A stretch of 64,000 bases of DNA from Dechloromonas denitrificans (GCF_020510685.1 NZ_CP075185.1:4419001-4483000); one strand, 5' to 3'. Numbered from the stretch's first letter, positions 17,609 to 27,035 are shown. Numbers and translations: made by a program. The notes: generated by a model not told the origin, from the letters alone.

Positions 17609-20600
17609 ATGACTACGTCCAGAATCATTGACCTGATCAGCTGCCACAGCGGTTGCGTATCCCCGGCGGCAACCCTGGGCGAAGCTGCGGCACTGATGAT
17701 CGACAAACGTATTTCCTCGGTGATCGTCGTCGATCATGGGCAGGCCGTCGGCATTCTGACCGAAGGCGACCTGCTGCACGCGATGCGCGAGCATCGGGCG
17801 ATGCAGATCCCGGCCAGCGCGGTGATGACCTCGCCGGTCCATTGCGTCCCGGCCGCCACGGATTTTCGCGAGGCCTACCGCACCGGCGCCCGCCTCGGCA
17901 TACGCCACATCGTCGTCACCGACGAAAACGGACTGCCGGTCGGCGTCGCCAGCGAATCTGAATTCCGCCGCCACCTCGGGCCGGACTTCTTCCGCCATCT
18001 GAACGATGTCGACGCGTTGATGGACCGCCTGTTCCCGCGCCTGCCGCCCGACGCCTCGCTCGATGCGGCATTGGGCGCCATGGAAGCCTCCCGGGCCAGC
18101 TGCGCCGTGGTCGTCGACGGCCGGCGGCCGGTCGGCATCCTGACCGAGCGCGATGTCGTCCGGCTGTTTTTGAAAGCCGAAGACAATCCGCCACTTTCCG
18201 AGGTAATGACCCAACCGGCCATCACCATCGGCGAGCATCATTCGCTGGCCGAAGCCGCGGCAAAAATGAACGAATGCGGCATTCGCCATCTGGTCGTGGT
18301 CAACGCGGCCGGCCATGCCGTCGGCCTGCTCTCCGAACACACGCTGATGCGCCCGCTGGAAATCGATCTGGTCGACGATGCCCTGGCCGAACGCCTATCG
18401 CTGACCGAGTCGCGCGACTCGGCGCTGTTGCGCACGGCGCGCAACGAGCGCTACCAGCGCGCCCTGCTCGACAATTTCCCGTTTCCGGTCTGGCTCAAGG
18501 ACACCGAATCGCGCTTTCTCGCCGTCAATCGCTATCTGGCCGAGGCGCTCGACCAAGCCTCGAACGAGGACCTGATCGGCAAGACCGACCTGCACTTCTC
18601 GCCCCCGGAACTGGCCGCCCGCTACCAGGCCGACGACAGCGAAGTGATGACCGGCCGGTGCGCCAAGATCATTCACGAGACGCTGCTCGTGCATCAGCGA
18701 CCGGTTTGGCACGAAACCTACAAGGCGCCGGTGGTCAGCGACGATGGCCGACTGCTCGGCACGGTCGGCTTCGCCCATGACATTTCCGGTAAAAAGCGCT
18801 CCGAGGAAGCGATGCTGCTGCGCAATGCCGCCTTGGCCGGGCAGATCCGCGGCGAACCGCTGGGCGGCATCCTGGAGCTGATCGCCCTGTCGATCGAGGC
18901 TGAAATGCCGGACTGGCGCTGCGCCATCCTGCTCGCCGACACGGCGGAAAAACAGCTGACCTGCGGTGCCGCGCCGCGCCTGCCGGAGGCCTTTATCAGC
19001 GCCATCGACGGCACACCGATCGCCGAGGGCGCCGGCCCGTGCGGCACCGCTGCGGCACGGCGGGAACGGGTCGTGGTCGAGGATATTTTTGCCCAGACGG
19101 GGTGGACAAACTACCAGGACCTGGCCCGGCGGAGCGGCTTCGTGGCCAGCTGGGTGGAACCGGTGATCGGCCCGGAAGGCCAGCTGCTCGGCACCTTTGC
19201 CGTCTATCACCAGGCTCCGGCCCGGCCACGCGACGAAGACCTCGCGCTGCTCACCCAGGCCAGCCAACTGAGCGGCCTGGTCATCGCCCATCAGCGCGGC
19301 ACGACGATGCTGGCCAGCAGCCTGGAGACTTTCCGCGGCATTTTCGACAGCGCCAGCGATGCCCTCGTCGTCATCGGCGAAGACCGCAGCTTCCTCGACG
19401 CCAACAAGATTGCCGAACAAATGTCCGGCCACCCGCGCGCCATGCTGATCGGCCGCCATTACCGCGACTTCAGCGCAGCGGGCCTGAACGACCACACGAT
19501 CATCGAGGGCTACCTGGCCGAAGCCTTTGCCGGCCAGCCGCAAATTTTCGAATATTGGAGCCAGAGCGCCGACGGCCGGACTTTTCCCATCGAAGTTCGC
19601 CTGCAGCGCGGCAGCTATTTCGGCCGCGCGGTGCTGATCGCCTCGATCCAGGATATCGGCGAGCGCAAGAACGTCGCGCTGCGCCGGGAAATCGAGCATG
19701 ACCTGGCCCAGGCGCTGGCCAGCGGCCTGGCACGCGAACAGGTGTTCGAGATCATTCTGCAGGCCGCCTTGCGCTTCCACGAATTCGACGTCGGCGGCAT
19801 TTACTGGCGGCGCCCGGATGGCGGCTATCGGCTGATGGCCGAGAGCGGTTTTTCTCCGGAATTGATTGGCCAGACCACCGACTACGAACCGGACAGCCAG
19901 CAGGCAGCAATCATCGCGGCCGGCCAGTTGATCTGCCGATGCAGTTCGGTCAGCCGACACTGCCGGGAAAATGCCCTGTTCGACGCGCAGCAGATGCAAT
20001 CGGAGGGCCTGCATTGCCTGGCCGTGCTGCCGATCATGGTCGGCGATCAGGTACTGGCCTGTCTGAATCTCGCCGGGCACCTGAGCACGCAGATTTCGTC
20101 GACCACCTTGCAATCGCTCGAAGCCCTCGCCACCAGCTTCGGTCAGACGCTGCTTCGCCTCGCCGCCCAGGAAGAAGCGCTGCGCCACCAGCAGAACCTC
20201 AGTGGCCTGTTCGATGCGCTGACCGATTTCCTGTTCGTCATCGACCACGACGGCAAGATCGTTCATTACAACCAGGCGGTTACCGGAAAACTCGGCTACG
20301 GCCCGGAAACCCTCAAGGGGCGGCCGATTACCGCGGTGCACCCGGAAGATTGCCGGGCCATGGCCGGCCAGGCGGTCGCCGAGATCGTCGCCGGCACGCG
20401 TTCCTCGTATGCCCTGCCGATCCTGCGCAGCAACGGCGACACGGTGATGGTCGAGACCCGCACCGTCAGCGGCCGCTGGAACGGGCAACCGGCCATCTTC
20501 GGTGTCGCCCAGGACATCAGCGAGCGGCTGATCGCCGAGGAGCGCCAGAAACTGGCAGCCAGCGTCTTCGACAACGCCCACGAGGGGATCATGATCACCG

Positions 20601-22621
20601 ATCCGCAGGGCCGCATCGTCGAGGTGAACACCACCTTCAGCGAACTGACCGGCTACACCCGGGCCGAGGCCGTCGGCCAGACGGCCGACCTGCTCAAATC
20701 CGGCCATCACGAAGACAATTTCTACCGGCAGATGTGGCTGACCATCCGCGACGCCGGCTACTGGCGCGGCGAAGTCTGGAACCGCAAGAAATCGGGCGAG
20801 ATTTTCGTCGAATTGCTGACCATCTCGACGGTGCGCAACCGCCACGGCGACATCTCCCACTTCGTCGGCATCTTTTCCGACATCACGCTACTCAAGCAGC
20901 ATCAGGAACGCCTCGAGCATCTGGCCCATTTCGACGCGCTGACCCAGTTGCCCAACCGCATGCTGCTCGGCGACCGGATGCAACTGGCGATGGCGCAGGC
21001 CAAGCGCAACAACAAGGTGCTGGCCGTCGGCTACCTCGATCTCGATGGCTTCAAGCCGGTCAACGACCTCTATGGCCATTCGACCGGCGACCGCCTGCTG
21101 GTCGAAGTGGCGCAGCGCCTGAAAACCTGCATCCGCGGCGGCGATACCGTGTCGCGGCTGGGCGGCGACGAATTCGTGCTGCTCTTCTCCGAACTCGACA
21201 GTGTCCATGAGTGCGATCACGCCATCGCCCGCGTCATCTCGACGCTGACCCACCCGTTCCAGATCGGTGGCCACACGATCCAGATTTCAGCCAGTATCGG
21301 CGTCACCCTTTTCCCGCAGGACGGCTCCGACTCCGACACGCTGCTGCGCCATGCCGACCAGGCGATGTATGCCGCCAAGCAGGCGGGGCGCAACCGCTTC
21401 CATCTCTTCGACCCGGAAAACGACCGCCGTGCCCGGGCCCGCCGCGACGAGATCAGCCGCATCCGCCAGGGGCTGAACGATGGCGAATTCATGCTGCACT
21501 ACCAGCCCAAGGTCAATATGCGGGTCGGCACGGTGATCGGCAGCGAAGCGCTGATCCGCTGGCAACACCCGGAACTCGGCCTGTTGCTGCCGGCCGAGTT
21601 CCTGCCCGCCATCGAGGGCAGCGAACTGTCCATCGAACTCGGCGACTGGGTGATCCGGGAAGCGCTGCACCAGCTCGAACAATGGAGCAGCCAGGGGATC
21701 AACCTGACGGTCAGCATCAACATTGCCGGCAACCACCTGCAACACCCGGGCTTTACCCAGCGTCTGGCCGAGTTGCTGGCGGCCTGCCCGAGCGTTTCAC
21801 CGGCCTTGCTCGAACTCGAAATTCTCGAAACCGCGGCGCTCGAAGACATCGCGCTGGCCGCCGACATTTTCGCCGAGTGCCGAAAACTCGGCGTCAGCTT
21901 CGCGCTCGACGATTTCGGTACCGGTTACTCGTCGCTGACCTATTTCCGCCGGCTGCCGGCCGACGTGCTGAAGATCGACCAATCCTTCACCCGCAACATG
22001 CTCGACGATCCGGACGACCTGGCCATCGTCGAAGGCGTCATCGGCCTGACGCACGCCTTCCAGCGCAAGGTGATCGCCGAAGGGGTGGAAACCGTCGAAC
22101 ACGGCCTGGTGCTGTTGCTGCTCGGCTGCGACCTGGCCCAGGGCTACGGCATCGCCCGGCCAATGCCGGCCGCCCAGTTGCCGGCCTGGGTGAGCAGGTT
22201 CCGCCCGGACGAGCTGTGGAGTTCGGCCACCGCCTTCCGCTGGTCGCGCGAGGATCTGCCGATGCTGATCGCCGAGGTCGAACACGGCCGCTGGAAGAAA
22301 AATCTCTTTGCCTGCCTCGACGACCCGAGCGGCACCACCCCGGCCCCGAACAGCGACCACGACAGTTGCCGCTTCGGCCGCTGGTACCACAGCACGGGCA
22401 GCCAGGTGTATGCCGGAATCGACGGTTTCATCGCCCTGGAACAGATCCACGTCCGCATCCACGAAATCGGCAATCAGCTGCTCAAGGCCCGCCGCGGCGA
22501 CCACCCGGCGGACAGCGGGCAGTTAAGGCAGGAACTGGAGGCGGCCAGCCTCAGCCTGAGCGAATGCCTGCATTCGATCCAGGCCGAATTGCTGATCTCG
22601 GCTCAGACCAGCAGGCGGTAA
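17609..22621 (+). CDS. giant multi-sensor GGDEF/EAL cyclic-di-GMP protein with CBS, PAS, GAF and CZB domains
   Basis: 1670 residues. Domains in order: four CBS repeats (about 8-255), PAS (280-395), GAF (405-555), PAS (570-690), GAF (700-860), PAS (865-985), PAS (990-1105), GGDEF (1110-1275), EAL (1290-1530), and a C-terminal CZB zinc-binding domain (about 1550-1660). The cyclase motif GGDEF is intact near 1185 with an RGGD inhibitory site five residues before it. The phosphodiesterase has SEALIRW, ETAALED and DDFGTGYSSL. No membrane helix seen, so likely cytoplasmic. CZB residues include EHGRWKK and SCRFGRWYH. Divergent from hoxK across 257 bp, which suggests but does not prove a link with hydrogen sensing. 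ATG at 17609 with a weak ribosome binding site; overlaps oxyR tail to tail by 19 bp. Confidence 0.92.
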   Translation: MTTSRIIDLISCHSGCVSPAATLGEAAALMIDKRISSVIVVDHGQAVGILTEGDLLHAMREHRAMQIPASAVMTSPVHCVPAATDFREAYRTGARLGIRHIVVTDENGLPVGVASESEFRRHLGPDFFRHLNDVDALMDRLFPRLPPDASLDAALGAMEASRASCAVVVDGRRPVGILTERDVVRLFLKAEDNPPLSEVMTQPAITIGEHHSLAEAAAKMNECGIRHLVVVNAAGHAVGLLSEHTLMRPLEIDLVDDALAERLSLTESRDSALLRTARNERYQRALLDNFPFPVWLKDTESRFLAVNRYLAEALDQASNEDLIGKTDLHFSPPELAARYQADDSEVMTGRCAKIIHETLLVHQRPVWHETYKAPVVSDDGRLLGTVGFAHDISGKKRSEEAMLLRNAALAGQIRGEPLGGILELIALSIEAEMPDWRCAILLADTAEKQLTCGAAPRLPEAFISAIDGTPIAEGAGPCGTAAARRERVVVEDIFAQTGWTNYQDLARRSGFVASWVEPVIGPEGQLLGTFAVYHQAPARPRDEDLALLTQASQLSGLVIAHQRGTTMLASSLETFRGIFDSASDALVVIGEDRSFLDANKIAEQMSGHPRAMLIGRHYRDFSAAGLNDHTIIEGYLAEAFAGQPQIFEYWSQSADGRTFPIEVRLQRGSYFGRAVLIASIQDIGERKNVALRREIEHDLAQALASGLAREQVFEIILQAALRFHEFDVGGIYWRRPDGGYRLMAESGFSPELIGQTTDYEPDSQQAAIIAAGQLICRCSSVSRHCRENALFDAQQMQSEGLHCLAVLPIMVGDQVLACLNLAGHLSTQISSTTLQSLEALATSFGQTLLRLAAQEEALRHQQNLSGLFDALTDFLFVIDHDGKIVHYNQAVTGKLGYGPETLKGRPITAVHPEDCRAMAGQAVAEIVAGTRSSYALPILRSNGDTVMVETRTVSGRWNGQPAIFGVAQDISERLIAEERQKLAASVFDNAHEGIMITDPQGRIVEVNTTFSELTGYTRAEAVGQTADLLKSGHHEDNFYRQMWLTIRDAGYWRGEVWNRKKSGEIFVELLTISTVRNRHGDISHFVGIFSDITLLKQHQERLEHLAHFDALTQLPNRMLLGDRMQLAMAQAKRNNKVLAVGYLDLDGFKPVNDLYGHSTGDRLLVEVAQRLKTCIRGGDTVSRLGGDEFVLLFSELDSVHECDHAIARVISTLTHPFQIGGHTIQISASIGVTLFPQDGSDSDTLLRHADQAMYAAKQAGRNRFHLFDPENDRRARARRDEISRIRQGLNDGEFMLHYQPKVNMRVGTVIGSEALIRWQHPELGLLLPAEFLPAIEGSELSIELGDWVIREALHQLEQWSSQGINLTVSINIAGNHLQHPGFTQRLAELLAACPSVSPALLELEILETAALEDIALAADIFAECRKLGVSFALDDFGTGYSSLTYFRRLPADVLKIDQSFTRNMLDDPDDLAIVEGVIGLTHAFQRKVIAEGVETVEHGLVLLLLGCDLAQGYGIARPMPAAQLPAWVSRFRPDELWSSATAFRWSREDLPMLIAEVEHGRWKKNLFACLDDPSGTTPAPNSDHDSCRFGRWYHSTGSQVYAGIDGFIALEQIHVRIHEIGNQLLKARRGDHPADSGQLRQELEAASLSLSECLHSIQAELLISAQTSRR

Positions 22622-23508
22622 GCCGGCGCATTGAGGGCGCGCACGGCGGCCAGCAGCGCGTCGATCGCCTTCGGCCGGACGAAGCCGGCCCGCCAGGCGA
22701 GGGCGACCCGGCGCGACGGCTCGGGCGGACGGAACGGAATGATGCTGATCAGTTCGCTGCTGTACGGTTGCCCGAGCGCCCCTTCCGGCAACACCGACAC
22801 GCCGAGCCCGGAGGCCACCATGCAGCGTATCGTGCCGATCGAATGGCCGAGCCGGACATCGGTTTCCGGGCTGCTCACCTGCGGACAGGCATCGAGCACC
22901 TGATCGCGAAAACAGTTGCCGGCTTTCAGCAGCAGCACCTCGGTGCCCTCGACTTCCTCCGGACTGATGCACGCCTTGCCCTCCCAGGCATGGCCGCGCG
23001 GCACGACGACCTTGAACGCCTCGTCGTAGAGCGGCCGGGTCAAGACGCCGGGAATGTCGAAAGGCAGCGCGATGATCGCCACATCGACCGCGTTGTCGCG
23101 CAGCATCTCGGCCAGGCTTGCCGTCATCGTTTCCTCGATGGCCAGCGGCATGCCCGGCGCCACCCGGTTCAGCGACTGGATCAACTGCGGCAACAGGTAA
23201 GGGCCGATGGTGTGAATGACCCCGAGGCGCAACGGCCCCGCCAGCTGATCGCGGCCGCACATCGCGATCTGGCGCACTTTTTCGGCTTCCTGCAAGGCCC
23301 GTTGCGCCTGCTCGACGACTTTCACCCCGACCTGGCTGGGACTGACGAAGCCCTTGCCGCGCTCGAACAACTGCACGCTCAACTCATCCTCGAGGCGGGC
23401 GATGGCCACACTCAAGGTGGGCTGACTGACGGAACATCGTTCGGCCGCCCGGCTGAAGTTTCCCTCCTGCGCCAGGGCAACGATGTAACGCAATTCAGTT
23501 AGGGTCAT
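22603..23508 (-). CDS. oxyR: hydrogen peroxide sensor-regulator OxyR
   Basis: 301-residue LysR-family regulator. Helix-turn-helix at residues about 16-36 (GNFSRAAERCSVSQPTLS). The redox pair C199 and C208 (GNCFRDQVLDAC) falls at the same numbers as in Escherichia coli OxyR, which identifies the protein. The ATG at 23508 (MTLTELRY) is standard; a longer frame upstream is not needed. Divergent from the peroxidase gene, with an OxyR-type operator in between, so it probably controls that gene and itself. Confidence 0.95.
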   Translation of the reverse strand: MTLTELRYIVALAQEGNFSRAAERCSVSQPTLSVAIARLEDELSVQLFERGKGFVSPSQVGVKVVEQAQRALQEAEKVRQIAMCGRDQLAGPLRLGVIHTIGPYLLPQLIQSLNRVAPGMPLAIEETMTASLAEMLRDNAVDVAIIALPFDIPGVLTRPLYDEAFKVVVPRGHAWEGKACISPEEVEGTEVLLLKAGNCFRDQVLDACPQVSSPETDVRLGHSIGTIRCMVASGLGVSVLPEGALGQPYSSELISIIPFRPPEPSRRVALAWRAGFVRPKAIDALLAAVRALNAPAYRLLV

Positions 23509-23554
23509 ACCGGGACTCCGCTCGACATCGGGGGATCTAATATCCCTAGGCACT

Positions 23555-23591
23555 ATAGGGAAATCCTATAGGTGCCATATTAAAAACCGAT
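23555..23591. promoter_or_regulatory. OxyR operator between oxyR and the cytochrome c peroxidase gene
   Basis: ATAG (23555-23558), seven bases, CTAT (23566-23569), seven bases, ATAT (23577-23580), seven bases, CGAT (23588-23591). This matches the OxyR tetramer pattern ATAG-N7-CTAT-N7-ATAG-N7-CTAT in 14 of 16 positions. It is 47 bp upstream of the oxyR start. Confidence 0.75.
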
Positions 23592-23599
23592 AATATTCA

Positions 23600-23613
23600 T
23601 TGACTTGGATCAA
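23600..23613. promoter_or_regulatory. FNR/ANR-type box upstream of the cytochrome c peroxidase gene
   Basis: TTGACTTGGATCAA differs from TTGAT-N4-ATCAA at one base. A weak -10-like GAAAAT at 23635-23640 lies where a class II FNR promoter would put it. Cytochrome c peroxidases are often induced by FNR-family regulators at low oxygen. Confidence 0.7.
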
Positions 23614-23677
23614 TCTTAGCATGGTCGACACGGGGAAAATGCGGCAACCGAGCTTTTTAACCGAGGGGACCAAAACC

Positions 23678-24679
23678 ATGCAACGTACCGTTCTAGCGAC
23701 CGCCATTGCCCTGATTTCCAGCTTTGCCATTCACACCGCCGCCCAGGCTGCCGACGAACCGATCCAGCCGATCAAGCCGGCCGCCAACATCAATCTGGGC
23801 ATGGTCGAACTGGGCAAGAAGCTCTATTTCGACCCGCGTCTGTCGAAGTCGGGCTTCATCTCCTGTAACTCCTGCCACAACCTATCGATGGGTGGCACCG
23901 ACAACATCCCGACCTCGATCGGCGACAAGTGGCAGCAGGGGCCGATCAACGCCCCGACGGTACTGAACTCCAGCCTGAACCTCGCCCAGTTCTGGGACGG
24001 TCGCGCCGCCGACCTCAAGGCGCAGGCCGGCGGTCCGATCGCCAATCCGGGCGAAATGGGCTTCACGCACACGCTGGCCATCGGGGTTCTCGAATCGATT
24101 CCGGCCTACGTGCGCGACTTCAAACAGGTCTTCGGCAAGGCCAAGATCGACATCGACCAGGTGACGCTGGCCATCGCCGAGTTCGAAAAGACGCTGGTGA
24201 CCCCGAACTCCCGCTTCGACCAGTGGCTGCTCGGCAAGAAGGATGCGCTGACCAAGGACGAACTGGCCGGCTACGCACTGTTCAAGGACAGCGGCTGCGT
24301 CGCCTGTCACAACGGCGAAGCCGTCGGCGGCAATTCCTTCCAGAAGATGGGCGTCGTCGAGCCGTACAAGACCAAGGCAACGGCCGGCGGGCGGGCCGAT
24401 GTGACCGGCAAGGATGCCGACCGCTTCAACTTCAAGGTGCCGACGCTGCGCAACGTCGAAATGACCTATCCGTACTTCCACGACGGCGCCGCCAATACGT
24501 TGGCGGAAGCGGTCGACACCATGGGGCGCCTGCAACTCGGCAAGAAATTCACCAAGGATGAAAACGCCAAGGTCGTCGCCTTCCTGAAAACCCTGACCGG
24601 CGACCAGCCGAGCTTCACGCTGCCGATCCTGCCGCCGTCTTCCGACACGACGCCGCGCCCGACGCCGTTCGCCAAATAA
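23678..24679 (+). CDS. ccpA: di-heme cytochrome c peroxidase
   Basis: 333-residue periplasmic enzyme reducing H2O2 with electrons from c-type cytochromes. Signal peptide of 24 residues ending AQA. Two heme c sites: CNSCH (C63, C66, H67) and CVACH (C207, C210, H211). Length fits the MauG/CcpA family. The ATG at 23678 follows a strong GAGGGGA ribosome binding site and begins the signal peptide; the longer open frame upstream would add a non-signal stretch. OxyR operator and FNR box upstream predict induction by peroxide and by low oxygen. The downstream ccm genes supply heme attachment. Confidence 0.95.
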   Translation: MQRTVLATAIALISSFAIHTAAQAADEPIQPIKPAANINLGMVELGKKLYFDPRLSKSGFISCNSCHNLSMGGTDNIPTSIGDKWQQGPINAPTVLNSSLNLAQFWDGRAADLKAQAGGPIANPGEMGFTHTLAIGVLESIPAYVRDFKQVFGKAKIDIDQVTLAIAEFEKTLVTPNSRFDQWLLGKKDALTKDELAGYALFKDSGCVACHNGEAVGGNSFQKMGVVEPYKTKATAGGRADVTGKDADRFNFKVPTLRNVEMTYPYFHDGAANTLAEAVDTMGRLQLGKKFTKDENAKVVAFLKTLTGDQPSFTLPILPPSSDTTPRPTPFAK

Positions 24680-24697
24680 GCCGCCCGAGCGCGCTGG

Positions 24698-24723
24698 AAC
24701 GGGGGCTGCGGCCCCCGTTTTTA
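24698..24723 (+). terminator. rho-independent terminator after the peroxidase gene
   Basis: AACGGGGGC (24698-24706) pairs with GCCCCCGTT (24711-24719) around a 4-nt loop, followed by a T-rich tail. It separates ccpA from the ccm operon. Confidence 0.9.
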
Positions 24724-24737
24724 TTGGCTGCGTTTGT

Positions 24738-24751
24738 TTGATTCCCGTCAA
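24738..24751 (+). promoter_or_regulatory. FNR-type box and -10 of the ccm operon
   Basis: TTGATTCCCGTCAA matches TTGAT-N4-ATCAA in 9 of 10 positions. A -10-like CATAAT at 24774-24779 puts the expected start near 24786, 41.5 bp from the box centre, the geometry of a class II FNR-activated promoter. Confidence 0.7.
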
Positions 24752-24809
24752 TCTGCCGGTACACTTGCGCGTTCATAATTTGCCACTGATTTATTTCGGT
24801 TTTCCCCTG

Positions 24810-25424
24810 ATGCTTGAAGCTGACAATCTGGAATGCGTGCGCGGCGAGCGCCGCCTGTTCGCAGGCCTCGGCTTTCGGCTGGAAGCGGGGGAACTGCTGT
24901 ATCTGCAGGGCAAGAACGGCTCCGGCAAGACCAGCCTGTTGCGCATGCTGATCGGCCTGTTGCCGCCGGAAAACGGCGAAATCCGCTGGCAGGGCCAAGA
25001 CATCCGCAAACTGTCGGAAGAATATCGGGCCGAGCTGTGCTATCTCGGTCATCTGAACGCCATCAAGGAAGAATTGACGCCGCTCGAAAACCTGCTGGCC
25101 GCCGCCCGTCTGGCCGAGGAAACGCTCAGCGAGGACGAAGCGATCGATGCGCTGGAGCAGGTCGGCCTGGCCGGGCGCGAAGATCTGGCCTGCAAATATC
25201 TGTCGCAAGGCCAGAAGCGGCGCGTCGCGCTGGCCCGGCTGGTCACTGAAAAACGCCCGCTATGGATCCTCGATGAACCTTTCGTTGCCCTCGATGTGGC
25301 GGCCGTCGACTGGCTGGCCGGCATCATTTCCGGCCACCTCCAGCGCGGCGGCATGGCGGTGATGACCACCCACCAGCTGGTCACCATCCCGGCCGGCCAG
25401 GTCCGCGAATTGCGGCTCTCCTGA
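24810..25424 (+). CDS. ccmA: heme exporter ATP-binding protein CcmA
   Basis: 204-residue ABC ATPase. Walker A GKNGSGKTS, signature LSQGQKRR, Walker B LWILDEP and switch TTHQ are all present. With CcmB it energises release of holo-CcmE in cytochrome c maturation system I. ATG at 24810 (MLEADNLEC). It joins ccmB through a TGATG overlap. First gene of ccmABCDEFGHI. Confidence 0.96.
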   Translation: MLEADNLECVRGERRLFAGLGFRLEAGELLYLQGKNGSGKTSLLRMLIGLLPPENGEIRWQGQDIRKLSEEYRAELCYLGHLNAIKEELTPLENLLAAARLAEETLSEDEAIDALEQVGLAGREDLACKYLSQGQKRRVALARLVTEKRPLWILDEPFVALDVAAVDWLAGIISGHLQRGGMAVMTTHQLVTIPAGQVRELRLS

Positions 25425-26092
25425 TGTTGAAGATTGTCATGGCGGTGATCGGCCGCGATCTCAAGCTGGCCATGCGGCGACAGGCCGATATCGTCTCAGC
25501 GCTGTTCTTCTTCGTCATCGTGGTCAGCCTGTTTCCGCTCGGCATCGGCCCGGAACCCGACCTGTTGCGCAAGCTGGCCCCCGGCGTGCTGTGGGTCGCC
25601 GCGCTGCTGGCGACCATGCTGTCGCTGCCCCGGCTGTTTGCCGATGATCATCGCGACGGCACGCTGGAACAGCTGGCGCTCGCCCCACACCCGCTTGGTC
25701 TGGTGGTTACCGGCAAAGTGATCGCTCACTGGCTGGTCTCCGGCCTGCCGCTGGCGCTGATCGCCCCGGTGCTCGGCATCCAGTTCGATCTCTCGGCCGA
25801 TGCGCTGCTCGTGCTGACCGGCGCCATCCTGCTCGGCACCCCGGCGCTGTCCGGCATCGGCGCCATCGGCGCGGCGCTGACGCTGGGCCTGCGCGGCGGC
25901 GGCGTGCTGCTTTCGCTGCTCGTGCTGCCGCTCTACATACCGGTGCTAATATTCGGCGCTGGCGCAGTGGATGCGACGGTGACCGGTCTCGGGGGGGAAG
26001 GTCACCTTTCCCTGCTCGCCGCCATTACTTTTGCTTCTGTTGGCTTCGCCCCCTGGGCATCGGCCGCTGCCTTGAAGATTGCCCTCGAATGA
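25424..26092 (+). CDS. ccmB: heme exporter membrane protein CcmB
   Basis: 222 residues with six hydrophobic helices; ABC permease of the CcmABCD complex. Conserved RRQADIVSALFFF near the N-terminus and FADDHRDGTLEQL. Overlaps ccmA by one base and ccmC by four. Confidence 0.95.
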   Translation: MLKIVMAVIGRDLKLAMRRQADIVSALFFFVIVVSLFPLGIGPEPDLLRKLAPGVLWVAALLATMLSLPRLFADDHRDGTLEQLALAPHPLGLVVTGKVIAHWLVSGLPLALIAPVLGIQFDLSADALLVLTGAILLGTPALSGIGAIGAALTLGLRGGGVLLSLLVLPLYIPVLIFGAGAVDATVTGLGGEGHLSLLAAITFASVGFAPWASAAALKIALE

Positions 26093-26835
26093 AAGACCGC
26101 TTCAATCTCTACCGCTTCGCCTCGCCGGCGACCTTTTACCCGCTGGCCGGCGCGCTGATTCCCTACTTTTTCGCTGTTGCGGTGGTCTTCGGACTGGCCG
26201 GCCTGTATCTCGGCATGCTCGTCGCGCCGACCGACTTCCAGCAGGGCGAGGGCTACCGGATCATCTTCATCCACGTCCCGGCCTCCTGGATGTCGATGTT
26301 CATCTATCTGGTGATGGCCGGCTGGGCCGCCATCGGCCTAGCCTTCAACACCCGGCTGTCAGGCATGATGGCCCAGGCGCTGGCGCCGACCGGTGCGCTG
26401 ATGGCCTTCCTCTCGCTATGGACCGGCGCCCTGTGGGGCAAGCCGATGTGGGGCGCCTGGTGGGTCTGGGATGCCCGGCTGACCTCCGAACTGATCCTGC
26501 TCTTCCTCTATATCGGCTACATGGCCCTGACCGCCGCGATCGACGACGCCCGCCGGGCCGACAAGGCCGGCGGCCTGCTGCTGCTGGTCGGCGTGGTCAA
26601 TGTGCCGATCATCTATTTCTCGGTGAAGTGGTGGAACACGCTGCACCAGGGCTCGAGCGTCAACCTGACCAAGTCGTCGATGGCCGAAACGATGCTCTGG
26701 GGCATGCTGCTGATGGCCATGTGCTTCTGGATGTATTCGATCGCCGTCGCGCTGATGCGCGCCCGCACCATCATGCTCGAACGCGAGCGCCATACCGACT
26801 GGGTCAAGGCCGTGCTGACCGGAGGTGAAAAGTGA
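26089..26835 (+). CDS. ccmC: heme transfer protein CcmC
   Basis: 248 residues, six transmembrane helices, HemY/CcmF-like tryptophan-rich WWD segment (WGAWWVWDARLTSEL at about 122). It delivers heme to CcmE. The ATG at 26089 overlaps ccmB by four bases; another long frame on the same strand is a shadow. Confidence 0.96.
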   Translation: MKDRFNLYRFASPATFYPLAGALIPYFFAVAVVFGLAGLYLGMLVAPTDFQQGEGYRIIFIHVPASWMSMFIYLVMAGWAAIGLAFNTRLSGMMAQALAPTGALMAFLSLWTGALWGKPMWGAWWVWDARLTSELILLFLYIGYMALTAAIDDARRADKAGGLLLLVGVVNVPIIYFSVKWWNTLHQGSSVNLTKSSMAETMLWGMLLMAMCFWMYSIAVALMRARTIMLERERHTDWVKAVLTGGEK

Positions 26836-27035
26836 TGATCCACTGGAACAGTTTTGCCGACTTCATCGCCATGGGCGGCTACGGTTTTTACGTCTGGGGC
26901 TCGTTCGGCGCCACCGCCTTGATCATGGCGATTGAACCGATTGTCGTCGTCCGCAATCGAAGGACCACCATCGCACGCTTGCAGCGCCAACTGCGCGCTG
27001 AAAACCGCGCTGAAAACAGGAACACCGCACAATGA
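26835..27035 (+). CDS. ccmD: heme exporter accessory protein CcmD
   Basis: 66 residues with one central membrane helix (about 18-38) and the basic Arg/Gln-rich tail typical of CcmD. The ATG at 26835 forms a TGATG junction with ccmC; a GTG one codon earlier is possible. Identified mainly by position and form. Confidence 0.88.
   Translation: MIHWNSFADFIAMGGYGFYVWGSFGATALIMAIEPIVVVRNRRTTIARLQRQLRAENRAENRNTAQ

Noticed and set aside
18395..20860. 821-codon open frame on the minus strand
   Set aside because: Antisense to the giant GGDEF/EAL gene whose domains are intact; no motifs of its own.
26079..26828. 249-codon frame on the plus strand overlapping ccmC
   Set aside because: Frame-shifted shadow of ccmC; Arg-rich with no helices.
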